NCBI RefSeq assembly: GCF_027497495.1
Contig: NZ_CP114205.1
Location: forward strand, 2,542,001-2,606,000
Reading direction: 5' to 3'
Length of the DNA: 64,000 nucleotides
Origin: Streptomyces tubercidicus
Lineage (GTDB): Bacteria; Actinomycetota; Actinomycetes; Streptomycetales; Streptomycetaceae
This document shows, in pieces, positions 16,152 to 25,062 of the stretch (position 1 is the first letter of the stretch; each line of letters starts with the position of its first letter). The notes under the pieces were generated by a model. The model made no database searches. It saw nothing but the letters and a program-made list of their open reading frames with translations, and had not been told where the DNA came from. Made by a program: the position numbers and the translations under genes.

Positions 16152-19100
16152 GTGCGGGGCAACGACCGCTACGAGGCTGACGACCACCTCTCGCAGTTCG
16201 AGGCCGAGATGGAGCGGCTGAAAACGGAGCGGGACAAGGCCGTTCAGCACGCCGACGACCTCGGCTATCAGGTCGAGGTGCTGCGCGCCAAGCTCCATGA
16301 GGCGCGCCGCAACCTCGCGACCCGCCCTGCCTACGACAACGTCAGTCATCAGGCCGAACAGCTGCTGCGCAATGCGCAGATCCAGGCGGACCAGCTGCGT
16401 ACCGATGCCGAGCGTGAGCTGCGCGAGGCACGGGCACAGACCCAGCGGCTGCTGCAGGAGCAGGCCGAGCGGCAGTCCCGGCTGGAGGCCGAGCTGCACG
16501 CCGAGGCGGTCACCCGCCGCCAGCGGCTCGACGAGGAGCTCAACGAGCGCCGGCAGACCGTCGAATCGCATGTCAACGAGAACGTGGCCTGGGCCGAACA
16601 GCTGCGTGCCCGCACGGAGTCGCAGGCCCGCCGGCTCATGGAGGAGTCCCGCAGGGAGGCCGAGCAGGCGATGGCCGCCGCGCGGGCCGAGGCCCAGCGG
16701 CTCGCCGAACAGGCCCGGGAGCGGCTCGGCACCGAGGCCGCGGAGGCCCGCACCGAAGCGGAAAGCATCCTGCGCCGGGCGCGTACGGACGCCGAGCGGC
16801 TGCTGAACGCCGCCTCCAGCCAGGCCCAGGAGGCCACCGACCAGGCCGAGCAGCTGCGGACCAGCGTCGGCAGCGAGTCGGAGGAGGCCCGCCGGCAGGC
16901 CGCGGAGCTGACCCGTACCGCCGAGGCCCGGGTCCAGGAGGCGGACAAGGCGCTGCGCGAGGCGCGCGCCGAGGCGGAGAAGCTGGTCGACGAGGCGCAG
17001 CAGAGCGCCACCAAGCGGCTGACGGCGGCCGAGTCGGACAACGAGCAGCGCACCCGTACGGCCAAGGCGGAGATCGCCCGGCTGGTCGGTGAGGCCACCA
17101 AGGAGGCCGAGGCGCTCAAGGCCGAGGCCGAGCAACTGCGGTCGGACGCCCGCGCGGAGGCCGAGCGGCTGGTCGCCGAGGCGCAGGAGACCGCCCGGTC
17201 CAAGGTCGCGGAGGACTCCGCGGCGCAGCTGGCGAAGGCCGCGCGCAGCGCCGAGGAGGTGCTGACCAAGGCGTCGGAGGACGCCAAGGCCACCACCAAG
17301 GCCGCCGCTGAGGAGGCCGAACGGCTGCGCAAGGAGGCCGAGTCCGAGGCGGACCGGCTGCGCGAAGAGGCCCACGACACCGTGGCGCAGCTCAAGGGCG
17401 CCGCGAAGGACGACACCAAGGAGTACCGCGCCAAGACCGTCGAACTCCAGGAGGAGGCGCGGCGGCTGCGCGGTGAGGCGGAGCAGCTGCGCGCGGACGC
17501 GGTCGCCGAGGGCGAGCGGATCCGCGGTGAGGCGCGCCGGGAGGCGGTCGGGCAGATCGAGGAGGCGGCCGGGACCGCCGAGGAGCTGCTGGCGAAGGCC
17601 AAGTCCGACGCCGAGGAGACCCGTTCGGGCGCCGTCACGGAGAGCGAGCGGGTCCGGACGGAGGCCATCGAGCGGGCCTCCGCGCTGCGCCGGCAGGCCG
17701 AGGAGGCGCTGGAGCGGGCCCGTTCGGAGGCCGAGGAGCTGCTCACCGAGGGCGCCCAGGCCGCGGAGATGGTGACCACCGAGGCCGAGGAGTCCGCCGC
17801 ACGGCTGCGCGCGGAGGCCGAACAGGCCGCCGAGGAGCGGCGCGCCGAGGCACAGGACGAACTGGACCGGCTGCACAGCGAGGCGGAGGAGAAGGTCACC
17901 GCCGCCGAGCGGTCACTGCGCGACGCCCGCGCGGAGGCCGAGCGGCTGCGCCGGGAGACGCAGGAGGACGCGGCCCGTCTGAAGGCGGAGTCGGCCGAGC
18001 GGCGCCGGATGCTGCAGCAGCAGGCCGAGGAGGAGGCCGAGCGGCTGCGCGAGGAGGCCGCTTCGGACGCGTCGGCGGCGCGCGCCGAGGCCGAGTCGGT
18101 GGCCGGACGGCTGAGCGCCGAGGCGTCGGCCGAGGCGGAGCGGCTCAAGGCGGAGGCGCAGGAGACCGCGGACCGGGTCCGTGCCGAGGCGGCCACGGCC
18201 GCCGAGCGTACGGGCGCGGAGGCGGCGCAGGCGCTGGCCGCCGCCCAGGAGGAGGCCGCGCGGCGGCGCCGGGAGGCCGAGCAGCTGCTGGGTGAGGCCC
18301 GGGAGGAGGCCCACCAGGAGCGCACCGCGGCGCGCGAGCAGAGCGAGGAGCTGCTGGCGTCGGCCCGTACGCGGGTGGGCGAGGCGCAGGAAGAGGCCCA
18401 GCGGCTGGTCGAGGAGGCGGACCGGCGGTCGGGCGAGCTGGTGGCGGCGGCCGAGGCGACCGCGCAGCAGGTGCGGGACTCGGTCGCGGGGCTGCACGAG
18501 ACGGCCGGCGAGGAGATCGCCGGGCTGCGGTCGGCGGCCGAGCACGCCGCGGAGCGCACCCGGGCCGAGGCGCAGGACGAGGCGGACCGTATCCGCAAGG
18601 ACGCCTACGAGGAGCGGGAGCGCGCCTCGGAGGACGCGGCGCGGACCCGTGCGGAGGCGCAGGAGGCCGCGGAGGACGCGAAGTCCCTCGCGGAGCGGGC
18701 GGTTTCCGAGGCCATCGAGGAGGCCGACGGTCTGCGCGCCGAGGCGGCCGGGCTGCTGGACGCGGCGCGCCGCGACGCCGACACGGCGCGGACCGAGGCC
18801 ACCGAACAGGCCGACCGGCTGGTGTCGGAGGCGACCGCGCAGGCCGAGAAGCTGGTGGCGGACGCCACGGCCAAGGCGCAGCAGCTGCGTACCGACGCCT
18901 CGGACGCGCTGGCGGCCGGCGAGCAGGACGCGGCACGGGCCCGCGCGGAGGCGCGCAACGACGCCAACCGGATGCGCTCGGACGCCGCGGAGCAGGCGGA
19001 CCGGCTGGTCACCGAGGCGCGTGCGGAGGCCGAACGGATTGTCACCGAGGCCACCGAGCTGACGTCTTCGGCGCAGGACGACGCGGACCGTACGGTCCAG

Positions 19101-20402
19101 GAGGCCCAGCAGGCCGCCGATCAGCTGCGCGCCGAGGGCGAACAGCAGGCGCAGCGGCTGACCGCGGAGGCGACCGAGGCGGCGGAGCGGCTGCGGGCCG
19201 AGGCGGCCGAGGTGCTGGAGGAGGCCCGCAAGGACGCGGACCGTACGGGCGACGAGGCGCGCAAGGCGGCCAACAAGACGCGTTCGGACGCCGCGGAGCA
19301 GGCCGACGAGCTGATGTCGGAGGCCGCGACCGAGGCCGAGCGGCTGCGCACGGAGGCGGCGGAGACCACCGCGGACGCCGAGCGGGACGCGGACCGTACC
19401 CGGGCCGACGCCCGGGAGCAGGCGGACCGGATGCTCGCGACGGCCACCGCGGAGGCGGACCGGCTGCGGGCGGAGGCGGCCGAGACGGTCACCGCCGCGC
19501 AGGAGCACGCCAACCGCACCCGTAACGAGTCCGCGCAGCTCAAGGAGGACGCCGAGGCGGCGGCCGAGCAGACCCGGACAGAGGCCCAGCAGGAGGCCGA
19601 CCGACTGCTGGACGAGGCGCGCAAGGACGCCGCCAAGCGCCGCGGGGACGCGGCCGAGCAGGCGGACCAGCTCGTCACCAAGGCCCAGGAGGAGGCGCTC
19701 AAGGCGGCCACCGTCGCCGAGGAGCAGGCCGACACGATGGTCGGGGCGGCCCGCAAGGAGGCCGAGCGGCTGGTCGCGGAGGCGACGTCCGACGGCAATG
19801 CCCGGGTGGAGAAGGCCCGTACGGACGCGAACACCATGCTGGAGGAGGCCCGCCGGGACGCCACCGGCATCCGGGACCGCGCCGAGGAGCTGCGCCAGCG
19901 GATCGAGTCCGAGGTCGAGGAGCTGCACGAGCGGGCCCGCCGGGAGTCGGCGGAGACGATGAAGAACGCCGGCGAGCGGGTCGACAAGCTCATCGCGCAG
20001 GCCACCGCGCAGCAGGTGGAGGCCGAGGAGAAGGCCGACCGGATGGTGGCGGACGCGAACAGCGAGGCGAGCAAGGTCCGGATCTCGGCGGTGAAGAAGG
20101 CCGAGGGCCTGATCAAGGAGGCCGAGAACAAGAAGGCCGCGGCGGTGCGCGACGCGGAGCGGATGCGCGGCGAGGCCGAGGCGGAGGCCACCCGGATCGT
20201 GGACGAGGGCAAGCGGGAACTGGAGATGCTGGTGCGCCGCCGGGAGGACATCAACGCCGAAATCTCCCGCGTTCAGGACGTTCTGGAAGCGCTGGAATCG
20301 TTCGAGGCACCCGGCGGGGGCGGGGACGGCAAGGGGGGCGGCGTGAAGGCGGCCGCAGGAGCGGGTGCAACTCGTTCGAGTGGCAAGCAGTCTGAGGGGT
20401 AG
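16152..20402 (+). CDS. scy: Scy, giant coiled-coil organiser of the hyphal tip
   Basis: This 1416-residue protein is almost wholly Ala/Glu/Arg coiled coil. A conserved N-terminal piece (FEAEMERLKTERDKAVQHAD, VEVLRAKLHEARRNLATRPA) is followed by some 1250 residues of repeated ...AEAERLRxEAEE... units of the 51-residue hendecad class, then RREDINAEISRVQDVLEALE and a Gly-rich tail. From memory Scy of S. coelicolor is about 1326 residues. Scy forms the polarisome with DivIVA and FilP and nucleates new tips. Longer than the model copy, it may contain extra repeat units. GGGA upstream of the GTG at 16152 acts as ribosome site. filP follows 113 bp downstream. Confidence 0.93.
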   Translation: MRGNDRYEADDHLSQFEAEMERLKTERDKAVQHADDLGYQVEVLRAKLHEARRNLATRPAYDNVSHQAEQLLRNAQIQADQLRTDAERELREARAQTQRLLQEQAERQSRLEAELHAEAVTRRQRLDEELNERRQTVESHVNENVAWAEQLRARTESQARRLMEESRREAEQAMAAARAEAQRLAEQARERLGTEAAEARTEAESILRRARTDAERLLNAASSQAQEATDQAEQLRTSVGSESEEARRQAAELTRTAEARVQEADKALREARAEAEKLVDEAQQSATKRLTAAESDNEQRTRTAKAEIARLVGEATKEAEALKAEAEQLRSDARAEAERLVAEAQETARSKVAEDSAAQLAKAARSAEEVLTKASEDAKATTKAAAEEAERLRKEAESEADRLREEAHDTVAQLKGAAKDDTKEYRAKTVELQEEARRLRGEAEQLRADAVAEGERIRGEARREAVGQIEEAAGTAEELLAKAKSDAEETRSGAVTESERVRTEAIERASALRRQAEEALERARSEAEELLTEGAQAAEMVTTEAEESAARLRAEAEQAAEERRAEAQDELDRLHSEAEEKVTAAERSLRDARAEAERLRRETQEDAARLKAESAERRRMLQQQAEEEAERLREEAASDASAARAEAESVAGRLSAEASAEAERLKAEAQETADRVRAEAATAAERTGAEAAQALAAAQEEAARRRREAEQLLGEAREEAHQERTAAREQSEELLASARTRVGEAQEEAQRLVEEADRRSGELVAAAEATAQQVRDSVAGLHETAGEEIAGLRSAAEHAAERTRAEAQDEADRIRKDAYEERERASEDAARTRAEAQEAAEDAKSLAERAVSEAIEEADGLRAEAAGLLDAARRDADTARTEATEQADRLVSEATAQAEKLVADATAKAQQLRTDASDALAAGEQDAARARAEARNDANRMRSDAAEQADRLVTEARAEAERIVTEATELTSSAQDDADRTVQEAQQAADQLRAEGEQQAQRLTAEATEAAERLRAEAAEVLEEARKDADRTGDEARKAANKTRSDAAEQADELMSEAATEAERLRTEAAETTADAERDADRTRADAREQADRMLATATAEADRLRAEAAETVTAAQEHANRTRNESAQLKEDAEAAAEQTRTEAQQEADRLLDEARKDAAKRRGDAAEQADQLVTKAQEEALKAATVAEEQADTMVGAARKEAERLVAEATSDGNARVEKARTDANTMLEEARRDATGIRDRAEELRQRIESEVEELHERARRESAETMKNAGERVDKLIAQATAQQVEAEEKADRMVADANSEASKVRISAVKKAEGLIKEAENKKAAAVRDAERMRGEAEAEATRIVDEGKRELEMLVRRREDINAEISRVQDVLEALESFEAPGGGGDGKGGGVKAAAGAGATRSSGKQSEG

Positions 20403-20448
20403 CCACTCAAATGAGGGGTCATTCTCCAGATCAAACGGGCAATCACTC

Positions 20449-20476
20449 GATGACACGCCGTTGTGACCCCTAGGAT
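20449..20476 (+). promoter_or_regulatory. Probable filP promoter
   Basis: A perfect TAGGAT -10 hexamer (20471-20476) lies 16 bp after GATGAC (20449-20454) in the gap between scy and filP. It predicts a transcript starting near 20483 and lets filP be expressed independently of scy. Confidence 0.45.
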
Positions 20477-20515
20477 TCTCTTTATCACCTCACCGGTCTC
20501 TTCGACAGGAACCCC

Positions 20516-21454
20516 ATGAGCGACACTTCCTCCCCCTTCGGCTTCGAGCTCGTGCGGCGTGGGTACGACCGCGGTCAGGTGGACGACCGCATTACGAAGC
20601 TCGTCGCCGACCGCGACAGCGCGCTGGCCCGCATCACGTCGCTGGAAAAGCGGATCGAGGAGCTGCACCTCGAAACGCAGAACGCCCAGGCGCAGGTCAA
20701 TGACGCCGAACCGTCCTACGCGGGCCTAGGTGCGCGTGTGGAGAAGATCCTCCGGCTCGCCGAGGAGGAGGCGAAGGATCTGCGCGAGGAGGCCCGTCGG
20801 GCCGCCGAGCAGCACCGTGAGCTGGCCGAGTCGGCCGCCCAGCAGGTCCGTAACGACGCCGAGTCGTTCGCCTCCGAGCGCAAGGCGAAGGCGGAGGACG
20901 AGGGCGCCCGGATCGTCGAGAAGGCCAAGGGTGAGGCGGCCACCCTGCGCGCCGAGGCGCAGAAGGACGCGCAGTCCAAGCGCGAGGAGGCGGACTCCCT
21001 CTTCGAGGAGACCCGCGCCAAGGCCGCGCAGGCCGCCGCGGACTTCGAGACCAATCTCGCCAAGCGCCGTGAGCAGTCCGAGCGTGACCTGGCCTCGCGT
21101 CAGGCCAAGGCCGAGAAGCGGCTCGCGGAGATCGAGCACCGCGCCGAGCAGCTCCGCCTGGAGGCCGAGAAGCTGCGTACGGACGCGGAGCGCCGGGCCC
21201 GCCAGACGGTGGAGACCGCGCAGCGCCAGGCCGAGGACATCGTGGCGGACGCCAACGCCAAGGCGGACCGGATCCGCAGCGAATCCGAGCGTGAGCTGGC
21301 GGCGCTGACGAACCGCCGCGACTCGATCAACGCCCAGCTGACCAACGTCCGGGAAATGCTGGCGACGCTGACCGGTGCGGCGGTGGCCGCGGCCGGCGCC
21401 CCCGGCGAGGACGAGACCGTCACCCGCGGCGTCCCCGCCCAGCAGAGCCGCTGA
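20516..21454 (+). CDS. filP: FilP, intermediate-filament-like cytoskeletal protein
   Basis: The 312-residue product opens with a DivIVA-like motif (FGFELVRRGYDRGQVDDRIT), then a coiled coil with a break at EPSYAGLGARVEKILRLA, about 170 residues of Ala/Glu/Arg coiled coil, and the closing NRRDSINAQLTNVREMLATL. FilP assembles into filaments that stiffen the hyphal cell near the tip and interacts with DivIVA and Scy. Size, both termini and linkage to scy match the S. coelicolor protein. AGGA precedes the ATG. The C-terminal motif is shared with Scy. Confidence 0.95.
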   Translation: MSDTSSPFGFELVRRGYDRGQVDDRITKLVADRDSALARITSLEKRIEELHLETQNAQAQVNDAEPSYAGLGARVEKILRLAEEEAKDLREEARRAAEQHRELAESAAQQVRNDAESFASERKAKAEDEGARIVEKAKGEAATLRAEAQKDAQSKREEADSLFEETRAKAAQAAADFETNLAKRREQSERDLASRQAKAEKRLAEIEHRAEQLRLEAEKLRTDAERRARQTVETAQRQAEDIVADANAKADRIRSESERELAALTNRRDSINAQLTNVREMLATLTGAAVAAAGAPGEDETVTRGVPAQQSR

Positions 21455-21499
21455 CTCCCCCAGCTATCGCCGGCAGGTTCCGCTGCGCACAGCTGTCGC

Positions 21500-21536
21500 G
21501 CGCCCCCGTAACGCCTCTGAGGCGTTGCGGGGGCGC
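21500..21536. terminator. filP terminator
   Basis: A 16-bp stem (21500-21515 with 21521-21536, one G-U type pair) with a 5-nt loop lies 46 bp after the filP stop. It is one of the strongest hairpins in the window and separates filP from the ABC genes. Confidence 0.85.
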
Positions 21537-21610
21537 GGTGCGTACGGGGGGTCAGCCGGGCGGCCCCGCCCCGGTGGCAGGGGCCACCGGGGCCGCCTAG
21601 CGTGCAGTAC

Positions 21611-22636
21611 ATGATCGAGCTCGACGGGCTGACCAAGCATTACGGCGACAAGGTCGCCGTGGACCACCTCACGTTCACCGTGCGGCCCGGGATCGTCACC
21701 GGCTTCCTCGGCCCGAACGGCGCGGGCAAGTCGACGACCATGCGGATGATGCTCGACCTGGACAACCCCACCTCGGGGACGGTCCGGATCGACGGCAAGC
21801 ACTACCGGCAGCTCAAGGACCCGCTCACCTCCATCGGCGCGCTGCTGGAGGCGAAGGCCGTGCACGGCGGCCGGAGCGCCGCCAACCATCTGTTGTGTCT
21901 GGCGCAGAGCAACGGCCTTCCCCGCAAACGGGTCGCCGAGGTGCTGGACACCGTCGGGCTGAGCGCCGTCGCCAAGAAGCGCTCGAAGGGCTTCTCGCTC
22001 GGGATGAGCCAGCGGCTCGGTATCGCCGCGGCGCTGCTCGGCGACCCCCAGGTGCTGCTCTTCGACGAGCCGGTCAACGGGCTCGACCCCGAGGGCATCC
22101 ACTGGATCCGCAATCTGATGAAGAACCTCGCCGGCCAGGGCCGTACGGTCTTCGTCTCCTCGCATCTGATGAGCGAGATGGCGCTGACCGCCGAGCATCT
22201 GATCGTGATCGGGCAGGGCCGGCTGATGGCTGACACCTCGATGAAGGACTTCATCCACCAGAACTCCCGGTCGTACGTCCGGATGCGCTCCCCGCAGCGG
22301 GAGAAACTGCTGGATCTGCTGCACGGCGAGGGCATCGACGCGAAGGCCGTGAGCAACGGGTCGCTGGAGATCGACGGAGTGCCCGCCGACCGGCTGGGCG
22401 AACTGGCCGCCCGGCATCAGCTGGTGCTGCATGAGCTCAGTCCCCAGGAAGCCTCCCTGGAGGAGGCGTTCATGCGGCTGACCGCGGAGTCGGTGGAGTA
22501 TCACGCGCACGACGGCGAACCACTGCCGTCGCAGGCCGGGGCACGGCCTCCGGGAGAACCGCAGCCGGCCGGCGCACGGCCGGGCGAACCGCAGCCGACC
22601 GGCTGGGGCGCGGACTGGCAGAAGAAGAGGAGCTGA
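21611..22636 (+). CDS. ABC transporter ATP-binding protein (first pair)
   Basis: This 341-residue ATPase is of the ABC-2 exporter class (BcrA/DrrA-like): Walker A GPNGAGKST, signature FSLGMSQRLG in place of LSGGQ, Walker B QVLLFDEPVNGLDPEG, and the switch His in FVSSHLMSEM. About 45 Pro/Gly-rich residues follow the catalytic core. The ATG at 21611 is preferred to the GTG at 21602 because a TAGCGT element (21598-21603) lies 7 nt before it and no Shine-Dalgarno sequence is present, which suggests a leaderless mRNA. The permease gene follows after 3 bp. The substrate is unknown; lipid or lipoprotein-related export is possible. Confidence 0.87.
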   Translation: MIELDGLTKHYGDKVAVDHLTFTVRPGIVTGFLGPNGAGKSTTMRMMLDLDNPTSGTVRIDGKHYRQLKDPLTSIGALLEAKAVHGGRSAANHLLCLAQSNGLPRKRVAEVLDTVGLSAVAKKRSKGFSLGMSQRLGIAAALLGDPQVLLFDEPVNGLDPEGIHWIRNLMKNLAGQGRTVFVSSHLMSEMALTAEHLIVIGQGRLMADTSMKDFIHQNSRSYVRMRSPQREKLLDLLHGEGIDAKAVSNGSLEIDGVPADRLGELAARHQLVLHELSPQEASLEEAFMRLTAESVEYHAHDGEPLPSQAGARPPGEPQPAGARPGEPQPTGWGADWQKKRS

Positions 22637-22639
22637 CGG

Positions 22640-23413
22640 ATGGCGGCGCTTGGGCAGGTCATTCGGTCGGAGTGGACCAAGATCAGGTCGGTGCGGTCCA
22701 CGGTGTGGACGCTGGGCATCGCCGTGGTGGTCACCATCGGGCTGGGCGTGCTGATCTGCACCCTGGCCGGCAACGACTTCGGCTCGATGCCGGCCCGGGA
22801 CCGGCTGGCCTTCGACGCCACCAACATCAGCTTCGCCGGGATGGGGCTGGGCCAGCTGGCGATGATCGTCTTCGGGGTGCTGGTGGTCTCGAACGAGTAC
22901 AGCACCGGCATGATCCGCGCCTCGCTGGCCGCCGTACCGCAGCGCGGCACCTTTCTGTTCTGCAAGCTGCTGGTGGCCACCGCGCTGGTCTTCGTCGTCG
23001 GTCTCGCCACCAGCTTTGCGACGTTCTTCGCCGGGCAGTCGGTGCTCGGTGACCTCCGGGCGCACCTCGGCGATCCGGGTGTGCTGCGCGCGGTGATCGG
23101 CGGCGGGCTCTATATGACGCTGATCGCGCTGTTCTCGATGGCGGTCGCCACGATGCTGCGCAGCCCGATGCTCTCGCTGGGCATTCTGATGCCGTTCTTC
23201 TTCCTGATCTCGAACATTCTCGGAAATGTCTCGGCGACCCGGAAGATCGGCCGCTATCTGCCGGACCAGGCCGGCTCGAAGATCATGCAGGTGGTCGCAC
23301 CGGCCAACGACGAGGTGCCGTATGGGCCTTGGGGTGGGCTGGGGATCATGATCGCTTGGACGGTGGTGGCCTTGATCTGCGGGTTCGTGTTGCTGAAGAA
23401 ACGCGACGCGTAG
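22640..23413 (+). CDS. ABC-2 type permease (first pair)
   Basis: This 257-residue membrane protein has six hydrophobic segments. It starts GQVIRSEWTKIRSVRSTVWT, the amphipathic lead typical of ABC-2 permeases, followed by TM1. NEYSTGMIRASLAAVPQRG is the conserved cytoplasmic loop, and it ends FVLLKKRDA. It starts 3 bp after the ATPase stop, so the two are cotranslated and presumably form a homodimeric exporter of unknown substrate. Confidence 0.87.
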   Translation: MAALGQVIRSEWTKIRSVRSTVWTLGIAVVVTIGLGVLICTLAGNDFGSMPARDRLAFDATNISFAGMGLGQLAMIVFGVLVVSNEYSTGMIRASLAAVPQRGTFLFCKLLVATALVFVVGLATSFATFFAGQSVLGDLRAHLGDPGVLRAVIGGGLYMTLIALFSMAVATMLRSPMLSLGILMPFFFLISNILGNVSATRKIGRYLPDQAGSKIMQVVAPANDEVPYGPWGGLGIMIAWTVVALICGFVLLKKRDA

Positions 23414-23551
23414 CGCTGCGCTTGGGTTTCGGCCCACGTTTTTGGCTTTGCCGCCATGAGGGTTGCTCGGCGTTTGTTGCCCGCTTCGCGGTGCCCTGGC
23501 CGCGGCGCCTGCGGCGGGCGGTGCCGCTGCGCGGGGCTGATGGGGTGCGGT

Positions 23552-23622
23552 GACGGGCCTCCGGGGCCTGGTGTGTGGACTGCTTCGCTTTACGTCCACA
23601 CACCAGGCCCCTCCGGCCCGTC
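23552..23622. terminator. Exceptionally long hairpin after the first ABC pair
   Basis: Arms 23552-23580 and 23594-23622 (29 nt each) pair at 26 positions, with three consecutive mismatches near the base and a 13-nt loop (TGCTTCGCTTTAC). It lies 138 bp after the permease stop. It is longer than needed for termination and may be a dispersed intergenic element as well as a terminator. Confidence 0.75.
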
Positions 23623-23688
23623 CCCTCCCGTGGGGGGAGAAGTGAAACGTGGGTGGGGCGGGCGTGGTTTGGGGGTCACCTGTGGCGA

Positions 23689-23719
23689 TTGACGGGAACC
23701 GTCAATGGCCGGATAGCCT
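23689..23719 (+). promoter_or_regulatory. Promoter and dyad of the second ABC pair
   Basis: TTGACGG-GAA-CCGTCAA (23689-23705) is a perfect 7-bp inverted repeat whose left arm is also a consensus -35 (TTGACG). A -10 follows as GATAGC (17-bp spacer) or TAGCCT (19-bp spacer). A repressor at the dyad would cover the -35. The leader would be about 55 nt. Confidence 0.55.
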
Positions 23720-23778
23720 CATTACCCTCACGGGGGTACGAGGGCGCCTCTGCCCCGACCATCTGCGAGGGGCGGAGA

Positions 23779-25062
23779 ATGATCGAGGCAGTCGGCCTGA
23801 CGAAGCGCTACGGCGCCAAGACGGCCGTGTACAACCTGTCGTTCCAGGTGCGGCCGGGTACGGTGACCGGCTTCCTGGGGCCCAACGGCTCCGGCAAGTC
23901 CACGACGATGCGCATGATTCTGGGTCTGGACGCACCGACCTCGGGGCGGGCCACCATCGCCGGCCGTCCCTTCCGCCACCTCCCCAACGCGCCGCGCCAG
24001 GTGGGCGCGCTGCTCGATGCCAAGGCCGTGCACGGTGGGCGCAGTGCGCGTCAGCATCTGCTGTCGCTGGCCCAGGCGTCCGGCATTCCGGCCCGACGGG
24101 TCGACGAAGTGCTCGGCGTGGTCGGCCTGCAGGACGTCGCGGGCCGGCGCTCCAGCGGCTTCTCGCTCGGCATGGGCCAGCGCCTGGGCATCGCGGCGGC
24201 GCTGCTCGGTGATCCGCAGGTGCTGCTCTTCGACGAGCCGGTCAACGGGCTCGACCCCGAAGGCATCCTGTGGGTGCGCAATCTGATGAAGCAGCTGGCG
24301 AGCGAGGGCCGTACGGTCTTTGTCTCCTCGCATCTGATGAGCGAAATGGCGCTCACCGCCGAGCACTTGATCGTGATCGGCCGGGGGCAGCTGCTGGCGG
24401 ATATGTCCGTGAAGGACTTCATCTCGGCCAACTCCGCCGATTTCGCCCGGGTCCGCACCCCGGACACCGAGCCGGAGCAGCGCGAGAAGCTGACCGCCGC
24501 GATCGGTGAGGCGGGCGGGCAGACCACGCCCGAGCCGGACGGTGCGCTGCGGGTGACCGGGCTGCCGCTCCCCCGTATCAGCGAGCTCGCGCATCAGGCC
24601 GACGTCCGGCTGTGGGAGCTGTCGCCGCACCAGGCGTCCCTGGAAGAGGCGTATATGCAGATGACGCAGGGCGCCGTGGACTACCGCTCGACGGCCGACG
24701 CGCGGGCCGGTCTGCAGGAGGCCCCCGCCGGGTACGCCCCGCAGGGGTACGCGGGCGGCCCGGGGTTCCCGCCCGGTCAGCCGGGCATGCCCGGTCAGGT
24801 TCCGGCTGGAGTCCCCGGTCAGGTTCCGGCCGGTATGCCCCTGCAGGGGCAGCCGAATCCGTACGCCGCGCAGGACCCGTATGCCCAGCAGGCGCCGGGG
24901 GCCGCCCCCGGGCCGGGCTATCCGCCGCCCGCTCAAGGTCACCCGTACGGGGGACCTGAGCCATACGGCGCGCCTCACCCGTACGGGCAACAGCCCGCGG
25001 CGCCGATGCCGCCCGCCGCCCCCGCCGACCTTCCCACGCCCCACCCCGAGGACGCCCGATGA
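23779..25062 (+). CDS. ABC transporter ATP-binding protein with Pro/Gln-rich tail (second pair)
   Basis: The first 310 residues of this 427-residue protein closely parallel the ATPase at 21611: GPNGSGKST, FSLGMGQRLG, QVLLFDEPVNGLDPEG and FVSSHLMSEM. After the catalytic core comes a low-complexity tail of about 110 residues rich in Pro, Gly, Gln, Ala and Tyr (repeats such as PGQVPAGVPGQVPAGM and QQAPGAAPGPGYPPPAQ). GGGGCGGAG gives a ribosome site for the ATG at 23779. The stop overlaps the permease start (ATGA). The pair is evidently a duplicate of the first ABC pair that gained disordered extensions. Confidence 0.87.
   Translation: MIEAVGLTKRYGAKTAVYNLSFQVRPGTVTGFLGPNGSGKSTTMRMILGLDAPTSGRATIAGRPFRHLPNAPRQVGALLDAKAVHGGRSARQHLLSLAQASGIPARRVDEVLGVVGLQDVAGRRSSGFSLGMGQRLGIAAALLGDPQVLLFDEPVNGLDPEGILWVRNLMKQLASEGRTVFVSSHLMSEMALTAEHLIVIGRGQLLADMSVKDFISANSADFARVRTPDTEPEQREKLTAAIGEAGGQTTPEPDGALRVTGLPLPRISELAHQADVRLWELSPHQASLEEAYMQMTQGAVDYRSTADARAGLQEAPAGYAPQGYAGGPGFPPGQPGMPGQVPAGVPGQVPAGMPLQGQPNPYAAQDPYAQQAPGAAPGPGYPPPAQGHPYGGPEPYGAPHPYGQQPAAPMPPAAPADLPTPHPEDAR

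Larger units (their letters stand above)
23414..23778. other. Intergenic region between the two ABC pairs
   Basis: This 365-bp gap contains a 71-nt hairpin (23552-23622), a T-rich stretch (ACGTTTTTGGC, about 23440), and the promoter and dyad of the second ABC pair (23689-23719). No convincing gene is present. The first 130 bp are Gly/Arg-coding-like in some frames but lack a start with a ribosome site. Confidence 0.5.

Noticed and set aside
15909..20456. Very long reading frames on the minus strand opposite scy (655, 749 and 847 codons)
   Set aside because: They arise because the Ala/Glu/Arg repeats of scy read as Leu/Arg/Gly or Ser/Arg in the antisense frames. They show no family features and lie over an established gene.
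21602..21610. GTG start for the first ABC ATPase
   Set aside because: It adds three unconserved residues and lacks a ribosome site. The -10-like TAGCGT overlaps it, which favours the ATG at 21611.
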